Assembly (NCBI GenBank): GCA_009781695.1
Contig: WQVH01000002.1
Span: 1-64,000, forward strand
Reading direction: 5' to 3'
Length of the DNA stretch: 64,000 nt
From: Oscillospiraceae bacterium
Lineage (GTDB): Bacteria; Bacillota; Clostridia; Oscillospirales; Oscillospiraceae
The position numbers and the translations under genes were made by a program. Positions within the stretch are counted from its first letter, which is position 1, and every line of letters starts with the position of its first letter. The notes under the pieces were generated by a model. It was not told the origin of the DNA and made no database searches. It worked only from the letters and a program-made list of their open reading frames with translations. Below are positions 25,145-34,616 of this stretch, one piece after another.

Positions 25145-25302
25145 CGTATTCCAAATAACTAGCCTTTTCTTGCGGCATCTTTTTCCGCCTGACTTCGTCA
25201 AAATATTTTGAAAGACCAGTGGTATTCCTTCAATATTTTTCCTCGCCAGACAAAAAAATCTACCACAATTAAAGTCCAGTTATTTAAAACACGCTACACT
25301 AG
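25136..25302. repeat. 167-bp imperfect palindromic element between convergent genes
   Basis: The ends CTAGTGTAGCGT (25136-25147) and its complement (25291-25302) are perfect. Pairing continues imperfectly inward (AAATAACT with AGTTATTT), giving about 29-bp arms. The TrpZ-like and WYL stops both fall in the arms. It may be a MITE-like insertion or a shared terminator; I cannot decide between them. Confidence 0.55.
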
Positions 25303-26285
25303 GATGATTCAAGCGAAACCAAAAACTCTTGCGCGATGAGCCGAAGCTCATCGCGTAAACTTTTAGGAGACAGCACCTCGCAGAGTACCCCAAACTGAAA
25401 TAACCAACCATAAAACACCGGGGAACACACAACCCGCACAGTCACAGTGAAGTGCTGCGCACCATCGGGTACTATGATGACTTCCTTGCCAAACCGATCT
25501 ATAACCGCACCGGCAAGTTGATTGTTCATTCTGAGCTTTACATCAGCTTCTTTCCCCCGAAACATCCCGAATACCTTTTTAGAATAATCCGCAAGATTGA
25601 AATTTGCAGATCCGAGGCTTCGAGGTTCATTGAGCGTCTTAACGCCACTCATTCGATCCACTCGGAAATGGGTAATATCTGAACGCTCTTCCGAGTGTGC
25701 GATAAGATAATAATTTTCCTCATTCCACGTCAGCGCAATGGGACTGACGATATAAGGCGCGCCATTGCGGCGAAAAGTGCGTTCTTTGTCCACATTATAT
25801 TCAAAATACTTAAAGCTTATTTTCTTTCGCTGACTGATTGCGTCATGCAGAGCATCAACGCTGTAATAGATGCTTTCATTCATACTTTTGACGCGATTTT
25901 GGATAAACACCTGACGTTGCAACTTCCCGGCATCATAAATGCTTGCAAGTCCTTCAAGCTTTTTTATGAGCGCTCCGGACTTTCTTTCCGTGATAAATTT
26001 TGATGATTGTACTGCATCGGCAAGCAATTTAAGTTCGGGCAACTCAAAATCACGTCCGGCAATATAATATCCATATGATTTTGATTTCACCATGACGATA
26101 TCGAGACCGAACTGACGCAGAGCCTCAATATCGTCATAGATGGTTTTTCTCTCGGCACTGATTCCGATCATCGAAAGTTTGGCTATAAGTTCTTGGACAG
26201 TCAACACATGCTGCTCGTCAGTCTCATTGAGCAGCATCTTCATCAAATAAAGTAATTTCAGTTTTTGATTTGCTGATTTCGGCAT
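25299..26285 (-). CDS. WYL-domain transcriptional regulator
   Basis: A 328-residue protein with an N-terminal DeoR-type winged helix (VLTVQELIAKLSMIGISAER, then KTIYDDIEALRQFGLDI) and a WYL ligand-sensing domain (RNGAPYIVSPIALTWNEENY, YLIAHSEER), followed by a WCX-type C-terminus. Family members sense nucleotides or nucleic acids and often control stress or defence genes. It is convergent with the TrpXYZ-like operon. The VOC gene lies upstream on the same strand, but the 48-bp gap does not prove an operon. Confidence 0.85.
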   Translation of the reverse strand: MPKSANQKLKLLYLMKMLLNETDEQHVLTVQELIAKLSMIGISAERKTIYDDIEALRQFGLDIVMVKSKSYGYYIAGRDFELPELKLLADAVQSSKFITERKSGALIKKLEGLASIYDAGKLQRQVFIQNRVKSMNESIYYSVDALHDAISQRKKISFKYFEYNVDKERTFRRNGAPYIVSPIALTWNEENYYLIAHSEERSDITHFRVDRMSGVKTLNEPRSLGSANFNLADYSKKVFGMFRGKEADVKLRMNNQLAGAVIDRFGKEVIIVPDGAQHFTVTVRVVCSPVFYGWLFQFGVLCEVLSPKSLRDELRLIAQEFLVSLESS

Positions 26286-26333
26286 GTTGTGTCAAGCTCC
26301 GTTTTGTTTTATACTCCACTGCGCCCGGCAGCT

Positions 26334-26753
26334 TTATTCTTGTGGACATCCTACTGAGATATTCCATCCAATATTAAAACGATCACATAACGAGCCAAAG
26401 CATTTGCTCCAAAAAGTCTCTCGGAGTTCCATGCCCACCTCTCCACCATCTTTTAAAACATCAAATGCAAATTTAGCAGAATCTTCATCGTCAAATTCCA
26501 CCATAATAGAAATATTTTCACCAATGGTAAAAGGAAACTCGGGTGGATTGTCGCAGAGCATGACTTTCTCACCGCCTAATTCAAACTGTGCGTGCATAAT
26601 CAAGTGCTCCATGCCCTCAGGACAAACATAACCATTTTCCGATGGCGCATCACTATAGCGCATCACTTCCGCTTTGACCTTAAACGCTCTTTCATATAAT
26701 GTGACAGCGTCTGCGCAGTTTCCCGGAAATGTAACATATGGACATATTTTCAC
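26334..26753 (-). CDS. VOC-superfamily (PhnB/glyoxalase-like) protein
   Basis: A 139-residue protein with the PhnB-like vicinal-oxygen-chelate fold. It starts VKICPYVTFPGNCADAVTLY and has EGMEHLIMHAQFELGGEKVM, GENISIMVEFDDEDSAK and the final WSKCFGSLCDRFNIGWNIS. Such proteins may be dioxygenase-like, or antibiotic-binding without catalysis. The GTG at 26753 follows AAGGAGG at good distance; a longer in-frame start has no ribosome site. Confidence 0.8.
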   Translation of the reverse strand: MKICPYVTFPGNCADAVTLYERAFKVKAEVMRYSDAPSENGYVCPEGMEHLIMHAQFELGGEKVMLCDNPPEFPFTIGENISIMVEFDDEDSAKFAFDVLKDGGEVGMELRETFWSKCFGSLCDRFNIGWNISVGCPQE

Positions 26754-26848
26754 GATCTTAGACCTCCTTAATAAAGTACTCACATTCTATCATCAAACAG
26801 AATGTGAGTACAGATGAAATATAGCTTTTGTTTTAAACCCTACGAATT

Positions 26849-27955
26849 TTAGCCTCTTGTATAAGTGTAGGTCAGTGCTGAAGTAAGACGGCTGGTTAGG
26901 GTGAGTTGGTTTCCGCTGATGGAAAAGTACCATTCCGAAGGAAGAATACAGTTGGTGCCGCAGAGGTCAGGAGTGCTGCAAATGGAAAGCACATTGCCGC
27001 TTGTTGTCCAACGGATATTCATTCCGGTCATTGTTCCGGTGCCACCCGCTGCAAACACATAAAATGGTGTGCCCAGCCAGTTCCAAGTACCTATTAATGG
27101 ATTTTGTGCAGGTGCTTGTGTCGTCGGTGGTGTGGTAGGTGGTGCTGGCGTTGTTGGTGGTGCAGTGAGTCCGACTGAGTTTGCGCCGTGTGCGGCTTGG
27201 TTTTGTGTAAAGCCATCATGCACCAATTGATCTATAAGTGCACTGCGAGAAAATGCCATGAGATCTAAATATCTTTGTGCATGTCTGACAGCCTGCTCAT
27301 ACCAGTTTACGCCAATATTATCCACAGCGTGAGTGGCATCTGCATTGGAAAAGCCCTCAAACTCAAGTTGTCTAATTAGCCCGCTGCGTGAGAAAGACAT
27401 GAGATCTATGTAGTTCTGTGCGGCTCTTACTGCATTTCTTTGGCTTTCTGTCACGGAAGTTTGTGGTGGTGTTGGTGTTGCAGGGGCTGCTGGTGGGACA
27501 AATCCTGCCGGAAGTGTTGGATCCGGTTGAGCGCTGATGAGTACAGCCGATGCACCTGCATTCCAAGCAAGATAATATCCAACACTCTCAAGTACGAGAC
27601 GCAATGGAAGCATGGTTCTGCCGCCTATAGTTTGAGCCGGAACATCCAGTGTATGGCTTACACCATTGGTGGTGAAAACACTGCTGCCAATAGTAATGAC
27701 AACCACATCGTCTCCGGTTAATGTTACTTGATTGGTGTTAGGGTTCCAGTTGACATCAAAGCCCAATGTTTCAAAAACTCCGCGGACAGGTACGAGTGTT
27801 CTGCCGTCAATAACTGTCGGGTTCTGGTCAGCGAAAGTAACCGGCTGCCCTTCAATTAAAACCGAAATGGGCGCATTGGCGACTGCGCTGATGCCCGGAA
27901 TGAGTGCGAACATCAATAACGATGCCAATACAACTGCCAAAATTTTCTTCTTCAT
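26849..27955 (-). CDS. secreted stalk-domain protein with two Ltp-type repeats
   Basis: A 368-residue protein. The signal peptide (residues 1-27) ends near AVANA. The stalk domain of the copper-amine-oxidase-like type follows (VIDGRTLVPVRGVFETLGFD, then GGRTMLPLRLVLESVGYYL). Next come two copies of the host-cell-surface-lipoprotein (Ltp) helix-hairpin (AVRAAQNYIDLMSFSRSGLI and AVRHAQRYLDLMAFSRSALI), a Pro/Thr linker, and a C-terminal beta-rich domain with two CxxxxC-like pairs. In other bacteria and phages Ltp repeats occur in surface lipoproteins, some of which exclude phage. ATG 27955 follows GGAGG and begins the signal peptide. Confidence 0.75.
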   Translation of the reverse strand: MKKKILAVVLASLLMFALIPGISAVANAPISVLIEGQPVTFADQNPTVIDGRTLVPVRGVFETLGFDVNWNPNTNQVTLTGDDVVVITIGSSVFTTNGVSHTLDVPAQTIGGRTMLPLRLVLESVGYYLAWNAGASAVLISAQPDPTLPAGFVPPAAPATPTPPQTSVTESQRNAVRAAQNYIDLMSFSRSGLIRQLEFEGFSNADATHAVDNIGVNWYEQAVRHAQRYLDLMAFSRSALIDQLVHDGFTQNQAAHGANSVGLTAPPTTPAPPTTPPTTQAPAQNPLIGTWNWLGTPFYVFAAGGTGTMTGMNIRWTTSGNVLSICSTPDLCGTNCILPSEWYFSISGNQLTLTSRLTSALTYTYTRG

Positions 27956-28150
27956 AAATTCCTCCAAGGTAATGAGTTCTAGGCGTATGCCTGATCTTCC
28001 GCATTTTTTGCAGTGTGATATAATACCATGATTGAAATCCAACGTCAATGATTTTGTACAAAAGCATCAAAACGCGTACAAAAGATCACCTATAAACAAA
28101 CCCTTATTCACTTAAGCCGATGGGCGTTTGATCCCAGTATAGCAGTTTAG

Positions 28151-29014
28151 TCAGCTTAATTTTCTGCCGATGCTATTACCCATCTTGACCAGTGTTTCTT
28201 TATCGTTCTTCGTGTTTTCCAAAATTTGAGTGTGCACATCAATGCTGCCTTTCGGAAAGAGCATAATTACTGTCGAACCGCCAAATCGAAACAGGCCTTT
28301 TTCTTCTGCTCGGCTTACAGATCCGGCATACTTGTAATTATTGATTTTCCCGACAAATAATGCACCCACTTCCATTTGAATGATCTTGCCCAAATGTTTC
28401 GTTTGAATGCCTACATATTCTCTTGCATTTTGAGCAAACACATTGTGTGTACAGTGTGAAATAGGACGGACGGTATGCAAAATACCATCTATCTTTTTAT
28501 ACATGACGATTTCACCATCATCAATGAATGCGTATCGATGATAATCTGTCGGTTCCAGCCTAAAAATAAGGCATATCCCATCCGTATATGCTTTCGCAAG
28601 CGCTGCATCTTGCAGCAGCTCACTGAGCGCATATTGCGCTTGCTTGACATAAAACACACTGTCGGGAGTAATTTTATATGCACTGAGCTTTCCGTCGCAA
28701 GGGGCAGCTACTTCGTGGTCATCTCCCTGAAATGGTCTTTCTTCCATTTTGATTTTACGCTCAAAAAACTCATTAAATGAGCGGTATTTTTTGGTTTCAT
28801 ATGCGCTCATGTCAATATGATTACGCTTTATAAATCCCGGAATAAGCATACAAGAAGCGATGCTGTTCATAATCATTCCCATAAACAGAGAAACAGCCCT
28901 TTGGGTCAAAAGGCTCAAAAGTACTCTCCCGAGGATTGTTCTATACAAAAACTTAATGACACCGCTATCTTCATAGTCAATGTCCACGGTCTCAAACTTC
29001 GGCATTTCTTGCAT
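28151..29014 (-). CDS. psd: phosphatidylserine decarboxylase
   Basis: A 287-residue enzyme that converts phosphatidylserine to phosphatidylethanolamine at the membrane. Recognisable parts are the N-terminal membrane-proximal helices, AAPCDGKLSAYKI, the HRYAFIDDGEI segment with its conserved His, and the C-terminal FGGSTVIMLFPKG. There the Ser of GST is the self-cleavage site that generates the pyruvoyl group (commonly LGST). Its start overlaps the pssA stop by one base, so the two genes of this pathway are translationally coupled. Confidence 0.9.
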   Translation of the reverse strand: MQEMPKFETVDIDYEDSGVIKFLYRTILGRVLLSLLTQRAVSLFMGMIMNSIASCMLIPGFIKRNHIDMSAYETKKYRSFNEFFERKIKMEERPFQGDDHEVAAPCDGKLSAYKITPDSVFYVKQAQYALSELLQDAALAKAYTDGICLIFRLEPTDYHRYAFIDDGEIVMYKKIDGILHTVRPISHCTHNVFAQNAREYVGIQTKHLGKIIQMEVGALFVGKINNYKYAGSVSRAEEKGLFRFGGSTVIMLFPKGSIDVHTQILENTKNDKETLVKMGNSIGRKLS

Positions 29015-29724
29015 TATATGCGCACTCCAATGTTCCAGATAAGATAAATCACAATTGGCAATCCAATCAGCAAAAATATGATCAAATATCTTCCGCGGAC
29101 TTTAGGAACCTTGACCTTAACCAAAAATGCCGCAGCAATGATCACGAGCATTACATTATAAACACCTGCAAGTGCGATGTCATATACCACACAAATTGCA
29201 TAAATGAGTGGTATCAAAATCGCAACAAATGTGACCGGCATGCCCTCATAGTGCGTACGTCTTTCACCATTGTCATGCAGCTTTATTTCAATCACATTAA
29301 AATAAGCCAGTCTGATGAGCGCTGCCAGAATATATAGTGCAGCAACAGCCATACTGGTTATGATGCCCAGATTGGGCAAACCGGGAAATATTTGATAAAT
29401 CCCTGCTGAGTATCCCAACACAACCGGAAATACACCAAAGCTGATTATATCGGCCAGCGCATCCACTTGGATTCCGTAACTTTCCTGATCTTTGGTTCTG
29501 TCTCTCATCCGTGCAACTGGGCCATCAAACATATCGCACAGACCACAGATCATCAGGCAAATAACTGCAAATCCAATGTAGCCCTGAAGCGCAAGAAACA
29601 TACCCAGCACCGCCGAAACGATGCTGAGATAGGTCAATGTAACCCATGTTCCATAGTATCCAATTATTGGCTTTTTCCGAGTGCTCTTATCGTCACGCTC
29701 AGAAGAGTGCGCCAATTTTTTCAT
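29014..29724 (-). CDS. pssA: CDP-diacylglycerol-serine O-phosphatidyltransferase
   Basis: A 236-residue integral membrane enzyme making phosphatidylserine from CDP-diacylglycerol and serine. The CDP-alcohol phosphotransferase motif is complete: DGPVARMRDRTKDQESYG continuing to QVDALAD. About seven hydrophobic segments follow. It feeds the decarboxylase encoded just downstream. ATG 29724 was chosen because AAGGAG lies 6 nt upstream; longer in-frame starts overlap the upstream non-coding region. Confidence 0.9.
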   Translation of the reverse strand: MKKLAHSSERDDKSTRKKPIIGYYGTWVTLTYLSIVSAVLGMFLALQGYIGFAVICLMICGLCDMFDGPVARMRDRTKDQESYGIQVDALADIISFGVFPVVLGYSAGIYQIFPGLPNLGIITSMAVAALYILAALIRLAYFNVIEIKLHDNGERRTHYEGMPVTFVAILIPLIYAICVVYDIALAGVYNVMLVIIAAAFLVKVKVPKVRGRYLIIFLLIGLPIVIYLIWNIGVRI

Positions 29725-29813
29725 GCTCATCTCCTTGAGGGTTTGCTCCGGTGGGTGACAATGTCCCCAATTGCCGCATCCCTTAACTTTAAAGTGTCGC
29801 TGTAATGCAGACT

Positions 29814-30767
29814 TTAGAATAATGTTGTGGAAATATATTTGAGCCCGCAATCATTGATGACCACACCTATTTTCCCACCTATTTCTTCGCCTTTTAAAAG
29901 CTTAACTGCCGCCGCTACGTTCGCTCCGGACGAAAACCCTGCGAATATGCCTTCAACTGCGGCCAAATCTCTCGTCATTTCGATTGCTTCATCATCACTG
30001 ATTATTACACATCCATCAATGGTGTCACGATCTACATTCGCTACGTGCTTAGAATAACCCCCACCTTGGATGCGGTGTGTTCCACCGGGTATCATTTCTT
30101 CTCCGTAGTATGCACAACCTTCCGGCTCCACTGCATAACATTTGATGGCTTGGTTATGCGACTTGAGCACTCTTGTATAGCCTGCAAAAGTGCCTCCGGT
30201 TCCGATAAAATCCGCAAAGGCTGTGATTGCACCGCCCGATTGCGTCCACATTTCCATAGCCGCCGTTTCTTGCGCCACAGAATTATCAATATTGTGGAAT
30301 TGATTGATGCAATATGCCCCTGTTTCTTTGGCAATCTTCTCGGCTTCTTTTTCAACGAGTTCCAGATCGTCATTAGACACTTTGCCTTTGACCGCACCCG
30401 GAGCTTGCTCAACCAAAACTGTTTCACCACCAAACGCTTGTATCATCTTGACGCGTTCAATGGAGTTACCTTTGGACATACAACATATGAACCGATATCC
30501 TTTTGCCGCACATACAAGCGCAAGTCCTGTGCCTGTGTTTCCGCTGGTGACTTCGAGTACAGGTTGTCCGGGCTTGAGCAGCCCTTTTTGTTCTGCCATT
30601 TCAATCATGCCCAGTGCGATACGGTCTTTTTTGCTAAAACTGGGGTTTAGGTGTTCTAATTTAGCGTAAATTTCACCTTGGAATCCGAGCTTTTCTTTAA
30701 GCTTGTCCAGCCTAAGCAGGGGTGTGTTGCCTATTGCTTCTGTAATGCTTTTGATGTAAGTGCCCAT
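29814..30767 (-). CDS. cysK: cysteine synthase / PLP-dependent fold-II enzyme
   Basis: A 317-residue enzyme forming cysteine from O-acetylserine and sulfide. The start IGNTPLLRL, the Asn loop VTSGNTGTGLAL, the phosphate-binding GTGGTFAGYTR and the late GIFAGFSSGANVA are all typical. The PLP-lysine region reads NPSFSKKDRIALGMI instead of the usual NPGGSVKDR; the Lys is kept, but the loop is unusual, so a related activity such as cystathionine beta-synthase-like is possible. ATG 30767 follows AGGAGG. It is read before pssA-psd in the same direction, 89 bp away. Confidence 0.8.
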   Translation of the reverse strand: MGTYIKSITEAIGNTPLLRLDKLKEKLGFQGEIYAKLEHLNPSFSKKDRIALGMIEMAEQKGLLKPGQPVLEVTSGNTGTGLALVCAAKGYRFICCMSKGNSIERVKMIQAFGGETVLVEQAPGAVKGKVSNDDLELVEKEAEKIAKETGAYCINQFHNIDNSVAQETAAMEMWTQSGGAITAFADFIGTGGTFAGYTRVLKSHNQAIKCYAVEPEGCAYYGEEMIPGGTHRIQGGGYSKHVANVDRDTIDGCVIISDDEAIEMTRDLAAVEGIFAGFSSGANVAAAVKLLKGEEIGGKIGVVINDCGLKYISTTLF

Positions 30768-30826
30768 CAATCGTCGCCTCCTATGTTTATGGGATTATAA
30801 TGGGATGGTCAGCGATGCAGGGGCAC

Positions 30827-30867
30827 AACTCCATCCGATAAAACCGATGGAGTTTGGCGCTCGCCAA
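30827..30867. repeat. two adjacent hairpins between MATE and cysK
   Basis: AACTCCATC (30827-30835) pairs with GATGGAGTT (30846-30854); TTGGC (30854-30858) pairs with GCCAA (30863-30867). They lie after the MATE gene and in the leader of cysK on the minus strand. No T-run follows on that strand, so termination is doubtful. Confidence 0.4.
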
Positions 30868-30904
30868 CCTGATAATAGTATAGCTTTTTTTGCCGTTTGT
30901 CAAA

Positions 30905-32290
30905 TCATTCGATTTGCTCGCGTGTGACATCATGAACCCATTTCCTGCTTCTGATCCTCCTGAATATAAGCGATGTTTTAATTATTTCTTCAATGAGCAG
31001 TGCACCATACACAAAACCAATGTCCAGTCTGAAAATCAGTCCGGCTGATGCCGCTAGAGGCAGCATGACAATATACAATGTTCCGACATCTATAATCATC
31101 AGTGCCTTTACATCACCACCGCCTCTCATGGCGCCAAGCCCCATAGTAATACCCATGGCGCGCAGGGGAAGAAGGATTGCATAAATCGTCAGCATGGTCG
31201 TTGCCGCACCGGAAGCCGCAGCAGACAAGTTGTATAGCGGGAAAATTATAGGCTCTAAGATTGTAAAGCGCAGGAGCATCAACAGTGCCGCTGAACCTAC
31301 TCCCAACAGTAAACCCATGGCAGTGAGCGTTTTTACATAGCTTTCAGCTTGTGCTTTGCGTCCGGCACCGATTTCCCGTCCGATGATCACTGCCGATGCG
31401 CCACCGCAAGCAAACATCGCCACACCAAAAAAGCGCTCAAGATTACTGGATATATTATATGCAGCGAGAATCGTCTGCGCTCCGATCATATGTCCAAAAA
31501 TCACCGGGAGCATCATAGCACCAATACCCCATAGCGCTTCGTTGAGCAGCACCGGCAGTGAATATTTCATAAAGTCCTTAAAAATGATGATACCCGGTCT
31601 AAATATGAGTCCAAGTTTTATTCTAAACCGCTTATTGAACGCCGCATGAAAGATGCATATAATGACTTCCAATGTTCTTGCTGAAAGCGTCGAAATCGCC
31701 GCACCTTGAATTCCAAGCTCAGGAAATCCGAGATTTCCGAAAATAAGCACCCAGTTCCAGAAAATACTAAAGCATGCTGAAATCGAAAGTACAATCACGC
31801 CCAAGCGCGGGTTCTCCGTGCTGCGATGCACCGCAAAATAGAGCATGCTTATTGCACTGAGCACCATAGAAAATGCCACAATACGCGCGTATGGCGCTGC
31901 AATATCCACCAAGTGTGTTTCACTTGTTACAAGCCCCAATATGTTGTGCGGAAAAAAGTACATGACCAGAGCGCAAGCAAGTGTCACTGTGATTACGATA
32001 TATAAGCCCACACCCATGACTCTGCTGATTACCGGAACATTACCTTTTCCCCAATACTGTGCAACCAGTATGCTTGTCCCGCTCTGTACGCCAAAGGAAA
32101 AAATCAAAACGATAAATAACGGAACCATCGCTATGGGCATGGCCGCCAAATAGCGCTCTCCTATCATTCCTACCATGAGTGTGTCTGTGAGTCCCACCGT
32201 ATGTGTAATTATATTTTGCAGTACCATCGGTATCATAAGCGCAGCGACGTTACGGTAAAACTTCTTTGGCTGTTTAAAAATTGTAGTCAT
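30905..32290 (-). CDS. MATE-family efflux transporter
   Basis: A 461-residue protein with 12 hydrophobic segments in two related halves. The N-terminal segment (NVAALMIPMVLQNIITHTVG, then LTDTLMVGMIGERYLAA) and the later QSGTSILVAQYWGKGN are characteristic of MATE exporters, which expel cationic drugs or metabolites using Na+ or H+. Its closest type is the NorM/DinF-like clostridial group. It is a single gene, divergent from the cyclophilin gene. The ribosome site was not decisive for the start; the first Met gives the usual length. Confidence 0.85.
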   Translation of the reverse strand: MTTIFKQPKKFYRNVAALMIPMVLQNIITHTVGLTDTLMVGMIGERYLAAMPIAMVPLFIVLIFSFGVQSGTSILVAQYWGKGNVPVISRVMGVGLYIVITVTLACALVMYFFPHNILGLVTSETHLVDIAAPYARIVAFSMVLSAISMLYFAVHRSTENPRLGVIVLSISACFSIFWNWVLIFGNLGFPELGIQGAAISTLSARTLEVIICIFHAAFNKRFRIKLGLIFRPGIIIFKDFMKYSLPVLLNEALWGIGAMMLPVIFGHMIGAQTILAAYNISSNLERFFGVAMFACGGASAVIIGREIGAGRKAQAESYVKTLTAMGLLLGVGSAALLMLLRFTILEPIIFPLYNLSAAASGAATTMLTIYAILLPLRAMGITMGLGAMRGGGDVKALMIIDVGTLYIVMLPLAASAGLIFRLDIGFVYGALLIEEIIKTSLIFRRIRSRKWVHDVTREQIE

Positions 32291-32372
32291 TTCACTTATC
32301 GACTTTCTTATTGTCTGATCGGCGCATTGTTATATTATATAGTAATGTGCGCAGAGTGTAAAGGTGAGCTAT

Positions 32373-32401
32373 TTGACTTTGGGCGCATTGTTTGATATAT
32401 T
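32373..32401 (+). promoter_or_regulatory. promoter of the lipoprotein cyclophilin gene
   Basis: TTGACT (32373-32378), a 17-bp spacer and TATATT (32396-32401), 45 bp before ATG 32447. Confidence 0.6.
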
Positions 32402-32446
32402 TCAAAGGTGATATACTGTAAATTTCAATTATTCGGAGGAAAAATA

Positions 32447-33166
32447 ATGAAAAAATACGTTTCCCTTGTGCTTTGCTTGTTACTATGCTTTGTCGTTGTA
32501 GCCGGTTGCGGCAACGATGGCGATGCACCCCCTGCTGTTCCGGGTACTGTAGCGCCTGATGCAACTGACACATCTGAACAAGAGCAAGAATCTGTTCCCG
32601 AAACGCCTGCTTTGACAGATCCACTTCCCGAAGCGATTCCCGGAACCATCACTATGGAAAACGGTGATGTGATCAAGTTCGAGCTCTACCCGCATGTTGC
32701 ACCACAGTCTGTATATAATTTCATCTACCTCGCCCGCGATGGGTTTTATGATGGTTTGGCTTTCCATCGAATCATCAGCGGATTTATGGCTCAAGGCGGA
32801 TGTCCTGATGGTACCGGCGGCGGTAGCCCGGGGTGGACGATCTTTGGCGAATTTGCAGACAATGGCTTTGAAAACACCCTGCCGCACACACGCGGTGTCT
32901 TATCGATGGCCAGACGTGGTGATGATTATAATTCTGCCGGGTCTCAGTTTTTTATCATTCACGTAGATGGGCGCTCGGCAAGCTCTCTTGATGGCGGTTA
33001 CGCTACTTTTGGTATAGTCACCGAAGGTATGGATGTAGTCGATAGAATTCTGGAAACACCAAATGATGGTCCAAATGGTTCGGTGGCTCGAGCAAATATG
33101 CCTGTAATCCAGTCTATTACGATCGACAGTGATGTGGTCGTGCCATTACCGGATAAGATTAGATAA
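32447..33166 (+). CDS. cyclophilin-type peptidyl-prolyl isomerase lipoprotein
   Basis: A 239-residue protein. The lipoprotein signal has lipobox VAGC (Cys21), then an acidic Pro/Thr/Glu linker, then a cyclophilin domain (from about residue 65): FYDGLAFHRIISGFMAQGGC, RGVLSMARRGDDYNSAGSQF and FFIIHVDG. The active-site Arg (FHRI) and the Q of SQFF are present. It would catalyse proline isomerisation of proteins outside the membrane. GGAGGA precedes ATG 32447. It is followed by a strong bidirectional terminator shared with the ribosomal operon. Confidence 0.88.
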   Translation: MKKYVSLVLCLLLCFVVVAGCGNDGDAPPAVPGTVAPDATDTSEQEQESVPETPALTDPLPEAIPGTITMENGDVIKFELYPHVAPQSVYNFIYLARDGFYDGLAFHRIISGFMAQGGCPDGTGGGSPGWTIFGEFADNGFENTLPHTRGVLSMARRGDDYNSAGSQFFIIHVDGRSASSLDGGYATFGIVTEGMDVVDRILETPNDGPNGSVARANMPVIQSITIDSDVVVPLPDKIR

Positions 33167-33184
33167 CAACTCCTTGGTAAGTTA

Positions 33185-33213
33185 AAAACGCTGCCGGGTG
33201 GCAGCGTTTTTTT
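33185..33213. terminator. bidirectional terminator
   Basis: AAAACGCTGCC (33185-33195) and GGCAGCGTTTT (33200-33210) form an 11-bp stem with a GGGT loop and T-runs on both strands. It ends the cyclophilin gene on one side and the long ribosomal operon on the other. Confidence 0.9.
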
Positions 33214-33221
33214 GTTTGTTC

Positions 33222-33563
33222 CTATACCAGTTCGATGATGGCGATCTCAGCAGCGTCCCCTCTGCGAGGGCCTACTCTGATGATCCGAGTGTATCCGCCG
33301 TTGCGCTCTGAGTATCCGGGAGCGATCTCGTCGAATACTTTTTTTACTACGTCTTCGCGTGTCATAAAGGCAAGCGCTTGACGACGTGAGGCAAGGGTGT
33401 TTTTCTTACCCAGCGTAATCATCTTTTGTGCAAGCGGCGCAATCTCTTTGCAACGCGTTACCGTTGTTTCCATCTTGCCATTATCCAGAAAGTCGGTGAC
33501 CTGTTGTCTCAGCATTGCCATACGCTGATCTGTTGGTTTTCCGAGTTTGCGTGTCCCAGGCAT
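33222..33563 (-). CDS. rplQ: 50S ribosomal protein L17
   Basis: A 113-residue protein of normal size for the bacterial L17 family ([20 protein letters not shown] at the start, [20 protein letters not shown] at the end). It binds 23S rRNA near the exit tunnel. It is the last gene of the operon, following rpoA by 14 bp, and ends just before the bidirectional terminator. Confidence 0.95.
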   Translation of the reverse strand: MPGTRKLGKPTDQRMAMLRQQVTDFLDNGKMETTVTRCKEIAPLAQKMITLGKKNTLASRRQALAFMTREDVVKKVFDEIAPGYSERNGGYTRIIRVGPRRGDAAEIAIIELV

Positions 33564-33577
33564 ATCCTTTTTCCTCC

Positions 33578-34525
33578 TTAGCTTTCCTCGCTCTGAAGGG
33601 CTAATCCCATCATTGCCAGTTTGTGTATTACTTCCTCAAGTGACTTACGTCCAAGATTTCTGACTTTAATCATTTCGTCCTCAGACTTCGAAATAAGGTC
33701 TTCGACCGTATTGATGTTGGCCCTCTTGAGGCAGTTGAAGCTGCGTACCGACAAATCAAGTTCTTCGATGGTCATCTCAAGAACCTTGTCGCGCTGTGTC
33801 TCGGACTTTTCTACAACGGTTGACTTGCTGCCAATCGTATCTGACAAGTCCGTAAACAATGTGAAATGATCACAAAGAATTTTTGCGCCCAGAGAAACTG
33901 CGTCTCTGGCAGTGATGGTCTTATCTGTCCAGACTTCTATGGTCAGCTTGTCAAAGTCTGTGACATTACCGACACGAGTGTTTTCAACCGTATAATTGAC
34001 TTTGTGAACAGGGGTGTATATTGAGTCGATCGGAATAACTCCGATGATTGGCTGCTGGAGCTTGTTTCTTTCAGCAGACATATAACCGCGCCCATGGTCT
34101 ATAGTAAGTTCCATGCTGAGTGAAGCATCTGCACTGAGCGTCGCGATGTGAAGTTCCGGATTGAGTATCTCTACTTCACCATCAGCCTTGATGTCGCCTG
34201 CGGTCACAACACCCTCACCCGAAGCTTCAATGTAAACTGTCTTTGTTCTTTGGGTGTGCAGTCTGGCTACAATGCCCTTTATATTAAGGATGATCTCCGT
34301 TACATCTTCCTTTACACCGGGAATTGTAGAAAATTCGTGCTGAATTCCGGCAATTTTAACGGTGGTTACTGCGGTACCCGGAAGTGATGATAACAGAATT
34401 CTACGCAGAGAGTTGCCTAATGTTGTACCGTAGCCACGCTCAAGCGGTTCGACAACATACTTACCATAAGATTCATCTTCAGGCTGTTCACTACAATCAA
34501 TACGAGGCCGTTCAATTTCTACCAT
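33578..34525 (-). CDS. rpoA: RNA polymerase alpha subunit
   Basis: A 315-residue protein with the dimerisation/assembly domain ([20 protein letters not shown]) and a C-terminal helix-hairpin-helix domain ([32 protein letters not shown]) that contacts UP elements and activators. The usual neighbours rpsD and rplQ flank it. The 91-bp gap before it is the largest in the alpha part of the operon and holds a small GCGCTAAAGCGC palindrome. Confidence 0.96.
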   Translation of the reverse strand: MVEIERPRIDCSEQPEDESYGKYVVEPLERGYGTTLGNSLRRILLSSLPGTAVTTVKIAGIQHEFSTIPGVKEDVTEIILNIKGIVARLHTQRTKTVYIEASGEGVVTAGDIKADGEVEILNPELHIATLSADASLSMELTIDHGRGYMSAERNKLQQPIIGVIPIDSIYTPVHKVNYTVENTRVGNVTDFDKLTIEVWTDKTITARDAVSLGAKILCDHFTLFTDLSDTIGSKSTVVEKSETQRDKVLEMTIEELDLSVRSFNCLKRANINTVEDLISKSEDEMIKVRNLGRKSLEEVIHKLAMMGLALQSEES

Positions 34526-34616
34526 TTAGTACCCTCCCTTATAATCGGTGCGCTAAAGCGCTTAGTTTCTGGGTCACAGGCTCTTTGAGGGTTATAACCT
34601 TTATTAAAGGTCATTA

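Noticed and set aside
30827-30867. SAM or cysteine riboswitch upstream of cysK
   Set aside because: The region before cysK is only about 130 bp and has two simple hairpins, with no recognised riboswitch core.
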